From assembly GCF_004803475.1 (NCBI RefSeq), contig NZ_SRKY01000001.1, positions 62,001 through 126,000 on the forward strand: DNA of 64,000 bases. Reading direction: 5' to 3'. Position 1 is the stretch's first letter. Each line of letters starts with the position of its first letter. Made by a program: the position numbers and the translations under genes. Below, piece by piece: positions 37,665 to 44,864 of this stretch. This DNA comes from Aliishimia ponticola. GTDB lineage: Bacteria; Pseudomonadota; Alphaproteobacteria; Rhodobacterales; Rhodobacteraceae. Below the pieces are notes generated by a model. That model saw only the letters and a list, made by a program, of their open reading frames with translations, made no database searches and was not told the origin of the DNA.

Positions 37665-38220
37665 TATTTTCCTCATTGATTTTCAAATGCTCGTTGTCAG
37701 ATGTAAAGCCGATGCACGGTTTTCAAGTACCAGATGTGGTATTTTTTTGAGAGGCGCTCTTTAAAATTACTCTATATGCAGTGTTTTTCAGGTGGTAGCG
37801 GTTTTTTGTTCAATCACTCGTATTCGCTAGAACGTCAATGACGAGAATTACGCCCTATTTTTGAAACCTCACCGTTAGCAGTCATTCACTCAAGACGCAG
37901 CGAACTTCCGCTTTCCGCCCTTTGTGCTAGCAAGTGAGATCATTAGGTAAGGAAACCCACCGATAGGATACCTCCAAATATTTCTGTGCAAAAATTCATG
38001 CAGCAAAGATCATATAGTAGGCCGCGCAAATTCCCCCGGTGGGGAGGGGGTCTTCTCTCCCAGACGCGCTCGCAGGCACCTTCACATACCTACTGGCAGG
38101 CCCGTGGTCCTATCCCCTAAGCTAGCGCAACGGCCACTCATATTGTAACATGCATAACGACCGTTGACGTTTGCAACGGCCCTGCTTATCCTCTCAATCA
38201 AGCAGTGGGAGTTAGACAGA
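37665..38220. other. Intergenic region between the MBL operon and the serine recombinase
   Basis: About 555 bp of AT-rich sequence that must hold the divergent promoters of both units. A short hairpin with T-run reads on the plus strand at 37728-37748 (TACCA, loop GATG, TGGTA, then seven T), but no plus-strand gene ends nearby. No credible gene. Confidence 0.45.
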
Positions 38221-38883
38221 ATGAAACGCTATGTGATCTATCGCCGGGTATCGACTAATGAGCAGGGCAAGTCTGGGCTGGGCCTTGAGGCGCAAGACAG
38301 GGACATTCGCCTATATCTCGAAAGCTACAGCGATCAGCCATTTGAGGTGGTTGCTGAATTCACTGAGGTTGCTTCTGGCTCCGATGACCGCAGGCCAGAA
38401 CTGTCCAAAGCTCTCGACGTGGCCCGCAAGCATGGCGCTGAGTTACTTGTAGCCAAGCTCGACCGCCTGTCTCGCAAGGTTTCCTTTATCGCTTCCCTTT
38501 TAGATGACCGAAGGGTCCAGCTCCGCGTAGCTGCTATGCCGCAGGCGGACAAGTTCCAGCTTCATATCTATGCAGCATTGGCTGAGCAGGAGCGGGAGTT
38601 CATCTCGATCAGGACCAAGGCAGCACTCAAGGAAGCCAAGGCCCGTGGCGTCAAGCTAGGCGGTGCGCGCGACAAGACCCTAAAGCGGAACCAAGAGGTA
38701 CAGCGTAAGGCTACCGAGCGCGCACAGAACGTGGCTGGGCTAATTCAGCCGCTGCGGGATGCGGGAAAGAGCCTCAGGGAGATTGCTGCGGAGTTGAACC
38801 GAGCGGGGGTGCGAACGGCCCGTGGCGGTCAATGGCAGGCGTCACAGGTTAAGAGGACAATAGAGCGACTGGAGAGGGCGTGA
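38221..38883 (+). CDS. Serine recombinase (resolvase/invertase family)
   Basis: 220 residues from the ATG at 38221; frame open from 38164, but the first residues are not family-like. N-terminal catalytic domain: YVIYRRVSTNEQGKSGLGLEAQ with the nucleophile Ser10, LLVAKLDRLSRKVSF with the conserved Arg residues, and AALAEQEREFISIRTKAALKEAKARGVKLGG. The C-terminal part (about 155-220) is a helix-turn-helix of the resolvase type (LREIAAELNRAGVRTARGG). Small size is typical of resolvases or invertases rather than large integrases. It is on the same strand as the tyrosine integrase, at the opposite end of the element. Confidence 0.88.
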   Translation: MKRYVIYRRVSTNEQGKSGLGLEAQDRDIRLYLESYSDQPFEVVAEFTEVASGSDDRRPELSKALDVARKHGAELLVAKLDRLSRKVSFIASLLDDRRVQLRVAAMPQADKFQLHIYAALAEQEREFISIRTKAALKEAKARGVKLGGARDKTLKRNQEVQRKATERAQNVAGLIQPLRDAGKSLREIAAELNRAGVRTARGGQWQASQVKRTIERLERA

Positions 38884-38961
38884 TGGATAAAGGTCAGCGA
38901 TACTGACTTATATTTCATGCGAACGGGTTCGTTGGGGTGTATCAGTAGTTTTCAGCCATCC

Positions 38962-39573
38962 TCACCTCTCACTCAGCCCCTTTCGCATGGCCGCTATGTT
39001 CAGCGTCCGGTCAACCGTCATATCCGCCATAGCCAGTGCATGGACCATGGGTTGCATACTCCCGCCTTCAGCCATTGCTAGGCCCTCAAATTCGCCCTGA
39101 GCTGCCCGAAACTCCTCCCATGCCTTCTGAGCGTTATCCAGCGCGGCGATAGCATTTTCCGAAAGCCCGCCCTTCCGCTTCAAGCGTTCGATTGCGGTGG
39201 CGAGGTTCTCGTCCGCTTCCTGAAGGCGCTCACCAGACGCCATGTTCATCTCGACCTGAGTAGTTGCATTTTGCAGTAGGCGGTCAGCTTCTAGCTCTAC
39301 CAATGCTTCCCGCTGGGCTTCATGGCGCTCATCGAGTCTTCGCAGAAACTCTTCCGCGTCATCTTCAACATGGCGAGCTAGAGAGGGGTCTTTCCCCATC
39401 TTCTCCAGCTTTTCCCGGACCTCTAGCTGCAACATATTCCGCTTGGCGTTACGGGCTTTGCGTTTGTGAGGGAGGATGCTTTCAAGCCATTCCTCGGTCT
39501 GGGGAATGAACACCTTTCGGGCAATGTCAGCAGCTACGCCCCCGAAGAATGTCAGTAGGTATGAAATTTCCAT
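38962..39573 (-). CDS. LprI/DUF1311-like protein without cysteines
   Basis: 203 residues from the ATG at 39573; ten upstream residues to 39603 are an alternative. One N-terminal hydrophobic stretch (about residues 3-15), then a long charged coiled-coil part (EEFLRRLDERHEAQREALVELEA) and a C-terminal domain like LprI (DUF1311): LDNAQKAWEEFRAAQGEFE, GGSMQPMVHALAMADMTVDRT. The disulfide-forming cysteines of periplasmic LprI proteins are absent, suggesting a cytoplasmic member. Role unknown. It sits 100 bp inside the right arm-repeat triplet. Confidence 0.65.
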   Translation of the reverse strand: MEISYLLTFFGGVAADIARKVFIPQTEEWLESILPHKRKARNAKRNMLQLEVREKLEKMGKDPSLARHVEDDAEEFLRRLDERHEAQREALVELEADRLLQNATTQVEMNMASGERLQEADENLATAIERLKRKGGLSENAIAALDNAQKAWEEFRAAQGEFEGLAMAEGGSMQPMVHALAMADMTVDRTLNIAAMRKGLSER

Positions 39574-39675
39574 GTGGGCGCCTTGGAGAATTGATTTGAG
39601 CACACGTTAATCGCGAGGCGTGGGTGGGGCAATTCAGGTAAATGGAATTTCGGCTTGCCCTCACATCACCGCTAT

Positions 39676-39705
39676 GGGACACATTTAGGGCACTTTCTGG
39701 GACAC
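39676..39705. repeat. Integrase arm-type repeats, right end
   Basis: GGGACAC (39676), GGGCAC (39688) and GGGACAC (39699) with spacings of 12 and 11 bp, the same as at the left end. The middle copy has lost one base pair of the motif. Confidence 0.6.
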
Positions 39706-39776
39706 CTTCGCAAGACATGTACCCGTAAGTCATTGAAAACAATTTGGAAATACCCTCTGAGAGTTCGCTTTGAGCG

Positions 39777-39793
39777 CGTGTGGGGGCACCATT
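39777..39793. repeat. attR: right 17-bp attachment core
   Basis: CGTGTGGGGGCACCATT, identical and in the same orientation as 27025-27041 in the tRNA-Thr gene. The upstream sequence here is not tRNA-like, so this marks the element's right boundary. Confidence 0.9.
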
Positions 39794-39896
39794 CTTTCCG
39801 GAATAAATGTTCAATACTCACGGCTCGCCGGGTGTGTGTCCTTCAATCAAGGCAGCCAATTGGTCGCCGGGCCGCATGGGCTGATCGCAGGGCCCT

Positions 39897-40553
39897 TCAA
39901 TCGCCTTTTGTTTTCAGGCTGGCGATGAGTTGATGGAATTTCTCGCCTTGCACTGCGACGTGGTTTCTTAGGACGTCAGCCGCTGTTTCTGCGTCGCCGG
40001 CTTTCAGGGCGCGCAGCACTTGTGAGTGTTCGTGCATCGATTGGCTCAAACGTCCGCGAAAGCGCAGTTGAATGCGGCGATAGGCGCGCAAGCGGCTTTG
40101 AAGCTGAAGGGCCTGTTTTTCCAGATAGCCGTTGGCCGCCCCGCGATAGATGATTTGGTGGAACGTCTCGTTTTCCATGTAGTAACGATCATGGTCTTCG
40201 GCTTCGATTGCTTGTCCGCAGCGGTCATTCGCCTCGGCCAGCAGCGCAATGTCCTGATCGGTCATCCGCGTGGCCGCCAAACGCCCGCAAACCGCTTCGA
40301 TTTCGGCCATGGTTTCGAACATTTCCATCAATTCGACAGGGCCGGGTTTGCGGATAAAGACGCCGCGCCGCGGGATTTGCACGGCCATGCCAGACGTCAC
40401 CAGCACCTGCAGCGCTTCGCGGATCGGTGTGCGGGACACGCGGAACTGCTCGGCCAGTTTCAATTCATTCAGGCGTTCGCCATCCTGAAATTCCCCTGCG
40501 AAAACGAGCTGTTCTAGAGTGTCGGCAATCTGGTCTGCGCGTCTGATATCCAT
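39897..40553 (-). CDS. GntR-family regulator with FCD domain (MatR-like)
   Basis: 218 residues. Winged helix at residues about 5-75 (LEQLVFAGEFQDGERLNE, LAEQFRVSRTPIREALQVL), then an all-helical FCD ligand-binding domain with the metal-binding histidines (Asp/His around NETFHQIIYRGA and MHEHSQVLRALKAGD). FCD regulators sense small organic acids. It is divergent from the malonate TRAP operon, with a perfect palindrome between them, so it is the likely malonate-responsive repressor. Confidence 0.9.
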   Translation of the reverse strand: MDIRRADQIADTLEQLVFAGEFQDGERLNELKLAEQFRVSRTPIREALQVLVTSGMAVQIPRRGVFIRKPGPVELMEMFETMAEIEAVCGRLAATRMTDQDIALLAEANDRCGQAIEAEDHDRYYMENETFHQIIYRGAANGYLEKQALQLQSRLRAYRRIQLRFRGRLSQSMHEHSQVLRALKAGDAETAADVLRNHVAVQGEKFHQLIASLKTKGD

Positions 40554-40600
40554 GGGGGGACGGTATCATCGCCCATGCGGGGAATGCAATAGATGTAAAA

Positions 40601-40610
40601 TTGTATACAA
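40601..40610. promoter_or_regulatory. Probable operator of the GntR regulator
   Basis: TTGTATACAA, a perfect 10-bp palindrome typical of FCD-type GntR operators (TTGTATACAA class), 48 bp upstream of the regulator start and 86 bp before the TRAP binding-protein gene. It probably controls both directions. Confidence 0.7.
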
Positions 40611-40695
40611 GAAAGTTGACTTGTTATGCGACCCATGGAAGCCTGTGTCCTGCGGAGCCAGCTCGCGAAGCTGATTCACGCCATGGGAGGAAAAA

Positions 40696-41682
40696 ATGAA
40701 ATTCGCAAAACTCACAGCTACAGCTGTGGCGGCATGCTTTGCCTTGGGATCAGCCGTGGGCGCAGAAACCCTGCGCCTGTCGCATCAGTGGTCCAACAAA
40801 GACGTCCGTCACCAGGTCGCCCAAATGGTCGCAGACGAGGTCGCCGCCGCGGATGTCGATCTTGAAATCCAGATCTTCGGGTCGAAATCGCTTTTCAAAC
40901 CGCGCGAGCAGTATCGCCCCCTCAGCAGGGGACAGCTTGATATGACGGTTCTGCCGCTTAGCTATGCGGGCGGTCAGCAACCAGCCTATAACCTGACGCT
41001 GATGCCGGGCATGGTGAAGAACCACGATCACGCGGCCCGGCTGAGCGCATCGCCCTTCATGGCCGCGCTGGAAGAGAAGATGGCCGATGACGATGTCATG
41101 GTTCTGGTGCATGGCTATCTGGCGGGCGGGTTCGTCGGCAAGGACAAGTGCATCACCGGGCCAGAGGATGTGGCAGGGCTTCAGACCCGCGCGGCTGGCA
41201 AGGCGTTCGAGCAGATGCTTGCAGGGGCAGGGGCTTCCATCGCGTCCATGGCCTCGTCCGAGATTTACAACGCGATGCAAACCGGCGTTCTGACGGCTGC
41301 GAATACCTCGTCATCCTCGTTCGTGTCGTACCGGATTTACGAGCAGGTCGCCTGCTATACCCCTGCCGGCGACGTGGCGCTGTGGTTCATGTATCAGCCG
41401 TTGCTGATGAACAAATCCAAGTTCGAAAGCCTCAATGAAGATCAGCAGAAAGCCCTGCTGGATGCGTCGGCCAAGGCGCAGGCTTTCTATCTTGAAGAGG
41501 CGAAAAAGCAGGATGCGGCGTCCGAGCAGGTGTTCCGCGATGCCGGGGTCGAGATCGCCCAGATGACGGCCGAAGACTTCGAAGCGTGGCGCGCGCTGGC
41601 GCAAGAGACGTCCTATGCCAAGTTCGTGGCCGAGGTCGAAGACGGGCAGGCGCTTCTCGATATGGCGCTTGCGGTCGAATAA
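40696..41682 (+). CDS. TRAP transporter solute-binding protein (malonate operon)
   Basis: 328 residues with a Sec signal peptide (cleavage near residue 23, after SAVGA) and a DctP-family fold. The conserved arginine region that binds a carboxylate is in the middle part (GLQTRAAGKAFEQMLAG) and an upstream segment reads KSLFKPREQYRPLSRGQLD. ATG with a GGGAGGAAAAA ribosome binding site. Given the malonyl-CoA enzymes downstream, the ligand is probably malonate. Confidence 0.9.
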   Translation: MKFAKLTATAVAACFALGSAVGAETLRLSHQWSNKDVRHQVAQMVADEVAAADVDLEIQIFGSKSLFKPREQYRPLSRGQLDMTVLPLSYAGGQQPAYNLTLMPGMVKNHDHAARLSASPFMAALEEKMADDDVMVLVHGYLAGGFVGKDKCITGPEDVAGLQTRAAGKAFEQMLAGAGASIASMASSEIYNAMQTGVLTAANTSSSSFVSYRIYEQVACYTPAGDVALWFMYQPLLMNKSKFESLNEDQQKALLDASAKAQAFYLEEAKKQDAASEQVFRDAGVEIAQMTAEDFEAWRALAQETSYAKFVAEVEDGQALLDMALAVE

Positions 41683-41691
41683 ACCGAACCT

Positions 41692-41721
41692 CGAAGGGCC
41701 GCGTGCCATCGTGGCCCTTCG
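41692..41721 (+). terminator. Hairpin between the binding-protein and small-permease genes
   Basis: A perfect 9-bp stem, CGAAGGGCC with GGCCCTTCG, and a 12-nt loop, 9 bp after the binding-protein stop. No T-run. Probably stabilises the upstream mRNA or terminates partially, raising binding-protein output. Confidence 0.6.
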
Positions 41722-41754
41722 GATCTTGCGAAGAAACCCATCAAGGACATTTCC

Positions 41755-42303
41755 ATGGCGAGCCTAAGCTCTGCCACTGTTGCGAAAACCGGGAACAACC
41801 CGTTTTTGCGGCTGGTGGCTGCACTCTCTACACTTGCGGGCTGGTGCTCTGCGGCGATGATCGTCGCGGCGGTTGCGATCACCTGTCAGATGATCTTCAT
41901 TCGGTTCGTCCTGAACGGATCGACCGTTTGGCAGACCGAGGCCGTGATCTATCTTGCCATTGCCGCGACCCTGATCGGTCTGCCCTATGTGCAGCGCTTG
42001 CGCGGGCATGTGAATGTGGACCTGATCCCGATCGCGCTGGGCCCGCGCGCCCGGTTCGCACTGGCGCTGTTCACGCTGTCGCTGTCCATCGTCATGGTCG
42101 CGATCATGCTATGGTATTCCTATGAATTCTGGCACCTGACATGGGAACGCGGATGGCGGTCGGACACGGTCTGGGGCGTGCGCCTTTGGATACCCTATCT
42201 CGCCTTGCCGGTGGGCTTCGCCCTGTTCCTGTTGCAACTGATCGCGGATTTGGTGGCGATCCTTCTGAAAATCGAAACGCCGTTTGGCTTGGGGGACGCA
42301 TAG
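41755..42303 (+). CDS. TRAP transporter small permease DctQ (malonate operon)
   Basis: 182 residues, four membrane spans (about residues 20-45, 60-78, 95-118, 145-168). DctQ motifs: the loop FVLNGSTVWQTEAVIYLAIAA and the G-H-V-N-V-D segment (RGHVNVDLIPIALGP). It forms the membrane part with the large subunit. Its TAG stop overlaps the GTG start of the next gene by one base. Confidence 0.9.
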   Translation: MASLSSATVAKTGNNPFLRLVAALSTLAGWCSAAMIVAAVAITCQMIFIRFVLNGSTVWQTEAVIYLAIAATLIGLPYVQRLRGHVNVDLIPIALGPRARFALALFTLSLSIVMVAIMLWYSYEFWHLTWERGWRSDTVWGVRLWIPYLALPVGFALFLLQLIADLVAILLKIETPFGLGDA

Positions 42304-43619
42304 TGGATCCGCTTACTCTGGGCGCAATCGTCGCCGTCTGTACCATCCTTGTCCTGTTTTCCGGCGTGTCGGTGGCTTTGGGGCTGCTGATCGTTTCGAC
42401 CGGGTTCATCCTGATCTTCGACGGGGCACGGTCGCTGGAACTGCTGCCGGAAATCCTGTTCGGCAAGCTCGACAATTTCGCGCTGCTCTCGATCCCGATG
42501 TTCATCATCATGGGCGCATCCATCGCCTCTACCCGGGCGGGCGCGGATCTGTACGAGGCGTTGGAGCGCTGGCTGACCCGTGTGCCGGGCGGGCTGGTGA
42601 TTTCCAACCTTGGCGCCTGTGCGTTGTTCGCGGCGATGTCCGGGTCCAGCCCGGCAACCTGCGCGGCGATTGGCAAGATGGGCATCCCCGAAATGCGCAA
42701 ACGCGGCTATCCCGATGGGGTTGCGGCCGGCTCCATCGCGGCGGGCGGCACGCTGGGTATTCTCATCCCGCCGTCGGTCACGATGATCGTCTACGGCATC
42801 GCGACAGAGCAATCGATTGGCCGCCTGTTCCTTGCCGGCGTGATCCCCGGCTTCATGCTGGTGGGCCTTTTCATGGCCTGGTCGCTTTATGCCACGTGGC
42901 GGTCGGGCGACCAGCGCCTGCTGGCGCAGACCACCTATAGCTGGCGGCAAAGGTTCGAAATCCTGCCGCGCGTTCTGCCGTTCCTGTTCATCATCATCGG
43001 CGTGCTTTACGCGATGTATGGCGGGGTCGCGACACCGTCGGAAACCGCCGCCGTGGGCGCGCTTTTGTGTCTGCTGATCGCGATGATCATCTACAAGCTG
43101 TGGAACCCGCGCGATCTGTGGGTCGTGCTGCGCGACAGCACCAAGGAAAGCGTGATGATCCTGTTCATCATCGCGGCGGCGGGCGTCTTTTCCTACATGC
43201 TGTCTAGCCTGTTCATCACCCAGTCGATTGCCGCATGGATCGGCACGCTGGAGGTGAACCCGTGGGTGCTGATGGGGGCGGTGAATGTCTTTCTGCTGAT
43301 TGCCGGATTCTTCCTGCCGCCCGTCGCGGTGATCCTGATGGCCGCACCGATCCTGTTGCCCATTATCACGGCAGCGGGCTTCGATCCGATCTGGTTCGCC
43401 GTCGTTCTGACCATCAACATGGAGATCGGGTTGATTTCGCCCCCCGTTGGCCTGAACCTTTACGTCATCAACGGGATCGCGCCGGATATCTCTCTCAAGA
43501 CAATCCTGACAGGCTCGCTCCCCTTTGTGGCCTGCATGGTGATCGCGATCATCCTGCTCTGCATCTTTCCTGGTTTGGCGACATGGTTGCCGAACGCTGT
43601 CATGGGGACCGCGATATGA
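42303..43619 (+). CDS. TRAP transporter large permease DctM (malonate operon)
   Basis: 438 residues from the GTG at 42303, which follows a GGGGGA site and overlaps the DctQ stop by one base; longer open frames to 42141 lie inside dctQ and are not used. Twelve-span carrier of the ion transporter superfamily. The conserved GSSPATCAAIGKMGIPEM and GGTLGILIPPSVTMIVYG segments are present, as is the late IGLISPPVGLNLYVINGI. It uses a sodium gradient. Its stop overlaps the decarboxylase start (ATGA). Confidence 0.93.
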   Translation: MDPLTLGAIVAVCTILVLFSGVSVALGLLIVSTGFILIFDGARSLELLPEILFGKLDNFALLSIPMFIIMGASIASTRAGADLYEALERWLTRVPGGLVISNLGACALFAAMSGSSPATCAAIGKMGIPEMRKRGYPDGVAAGSIAAGGTLGILIPPSVTMIVYGIATEQSIGRLFLAGVIPGFMLVGLFMAWSLYATWRSGDQRLLAQTTYSWRQRFEILPRVLPFLFIIIGVLYAMYGGVATPSETAAVGALLCLLIAMIIYKLWNPRDLWVVLRDSTKESVMILFIIAAAGVFSYMLSSLFITQSIAAWIGTLEVNPWVLMGAVNVFLLIAGFFLPPVAVILMAAPILLPIITAAGFDPIWFAVVLTINMEIGLISPPVGLNLYVINGIAPDISLKTILTGSLPFVACMVIAIILLCIFPGLATWLPNAVMGTAI

Positions 43620-44854
43620 GCTATCTTGGCGGACTGTTTTCAACGGTTTTCGAACGGCGTTTCGCGCGCAAGGTGTCCTCGGACGCGGAAGGGCGCAGCA
43701 TCGACGATTTAAGCCGTGATCTGCTGGGCGCGCGGGGGGAGGTATCGGGCACCACTTTGGCCCAGCTGATCCTTGACCGTTATGCCGGGGCCGATGCAGA
43801 CGCAAAGCGCGCCTTTTTCGACTTCATGTTGCGCGATCTGGAAATCGACCCGGTCGAGATTGTCGAAAGCCTCAAATCCTACAAGGACGCGCCGTCGAAG
43901 CGGACCTACCGCGCCTATGCACGGGCGAGCGAGCCGCAGCGGCAGGAATTGCTGCGGCGGCTCAACCAGGTGCGCGGCGGGACAGAGCGATTGGTCTCCA
44001 TGCGCGACGATCTGTTGAAGATGATGCGTGCGGACCCGCAGCTTGAACCGCTCGATGTTGATTTCGCGCATCTTTTCGCGTCTTGGTTCAATCGCGGTTT
44101 TCTCGAACTGCGCCCGATCAATTGGTCCAGCCCGGCAGAGGTGCTGGAAAAGATCATCGCCTATGAGGCGGTCCACGCCATCGACAGTTGGGACGACCTG
44201 CGCTTGCGTTTGCAACCGGCCGACCGGCGTTGTTTCGGCTTTTTCCACCCGGCGATGCCGGACGAGCCGCTGATCTTTGTCGAGGTGGCCCTGACGCGGG
44301 GCATCCCGAACTCTGTCCAGAAGCTGCTGGCCGACAAGCGCGATCCGATCGAGGCCGAAGATGCCGACACGGCGGTGTTCTATTCGATTTCCAACTGCCA
44401 ATCGGGGCTGGCCGGGATTTCCTTTGGCAACTTCCTGATCAAGCAAGTGGCTGCCGATCTGTCGCAGGAATTGTCGGGGTTGGAGACCTTTGTCACCCTC
44501 TCGCCAATCCCCGGCTTGTCGAAATGGCTGCAAAAGCAGGCGGCACCGGCGCTTCAGAACGCAGCGGTGGATGCGCAAGCGGCCTATTACCTGCTGGAGG
44601 CGAAGCGGGATGACAACCTGCCGGTGGACCCTGTGGCCCGGTTCCACCTTGGCAACGGGGCGGCGGTCCATGCGGTCCATGCGGGGGCGGACACCTCTGA
44701 AAACGGGATGAAGCAATCGGGCGGGGCGATGGTGAACTATCTATATGATCTGGCCGAAATCACGACGAACCACGAAAAATTCGTCACGGAAAAAACTGTT
44801 GCGGCCTCGCGCGAGGTGCGCGCGTTGAGCGCCACGCTCGCCCCCGGCACGTAA
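43616..44854 (+). CDS. Malonyl-CoA decarboxylase
   Basis: 412 residues from the ATG at 43616, overlapping the permease stop. Converts malonyl-CoA to acetyl-CoA and CO2. N-terminal helical domain (MSYLGGLFSTVFERRF and following) and C-terminal GNAT-like catalytic domain: NCQSGLAGISFGNFLIKQV, TLSPIPGLSKWL, FHLGNGAAVHAVHAGAD and NYLYDL, with the conserved Ser and His residues inside these. Equivalent to MatA in rhizobial malonate pathways. Confidence 0.93.
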   Translation: MSYLGGLFSTVFERRFARKVSSDAEGRSIDDLSRDLLGARGEVSGTTLAQLILDRYAGADADAKRAFFDFMLRDLEIDPVEIVESLKSYKDAPSKRTYRAYARASEPQRQELLRRLNQVRGGTERLVSMRDDLLKMMRADPQLEPLDVDFAHLFASWFNRGFLELRPINWSSPAEVLEKIIAYEAVHAIDSWDDLRLRLQPADRRCFGFFHPAMPDEPLIFVEVALTRGIPNSVQKLLADKRDPIEAEDADTAVFYSISNCQSGLAGISFGNFLIKQVAADLSQELSGLETFVTLSPIPGLSKWLQKQAAPALQNAAVDAQAAYYLLEAKRDDNLPVDPVARFHLGNGAAVHAVHAGADTSENGMKQSGGAMVNYLYDLAEITTNHEKFVTEKTVAASREVRALSATLAPGT

Positions 44855-44864
44855 GGAACAGACG

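Larger units (their letters stand above)
27025..39793. mobile_element. 12.8-kb integrative element in the tRNA-Thr gene
   Basis: Bounded by exact 17-bp direct repeats (27025-27041, inside the tRNA 3' end, and 39777-39793). A tyrosine integrase gene starts 91 bp inside the left end. Both ends contain three GGGACAC-like repeats with the same 12- and 11-bp spacings. The cargo is visibly AT-richer than the chromosome on either side and includes antirepressor-type genes, an E2-E1-JAB/MBL operon, membrane proteins and a serine recombinase. No structural phage genes, conjugation genes or replication gene were seen, so it may be an autonomous island or a remnant of a satellite-type element. Confidence 0.9.
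39574..39896. other. Right end of the element and junction to the chromosome
   Basis: Gene-free. It holds the right arm-repeat triplet (39676-39705), attR (39777-39793) and about 100 bp of chromosomal flank before the convergent end of the GntR gene. Confidence 0.7.

Noticed and set aside
37728-37748. Plus-strand terminator in the MBL-recombinase gap
   Set aside because: A stem of only 5 bp with no plus-strand gene ending nearby; reported only as part of the intergenic note.
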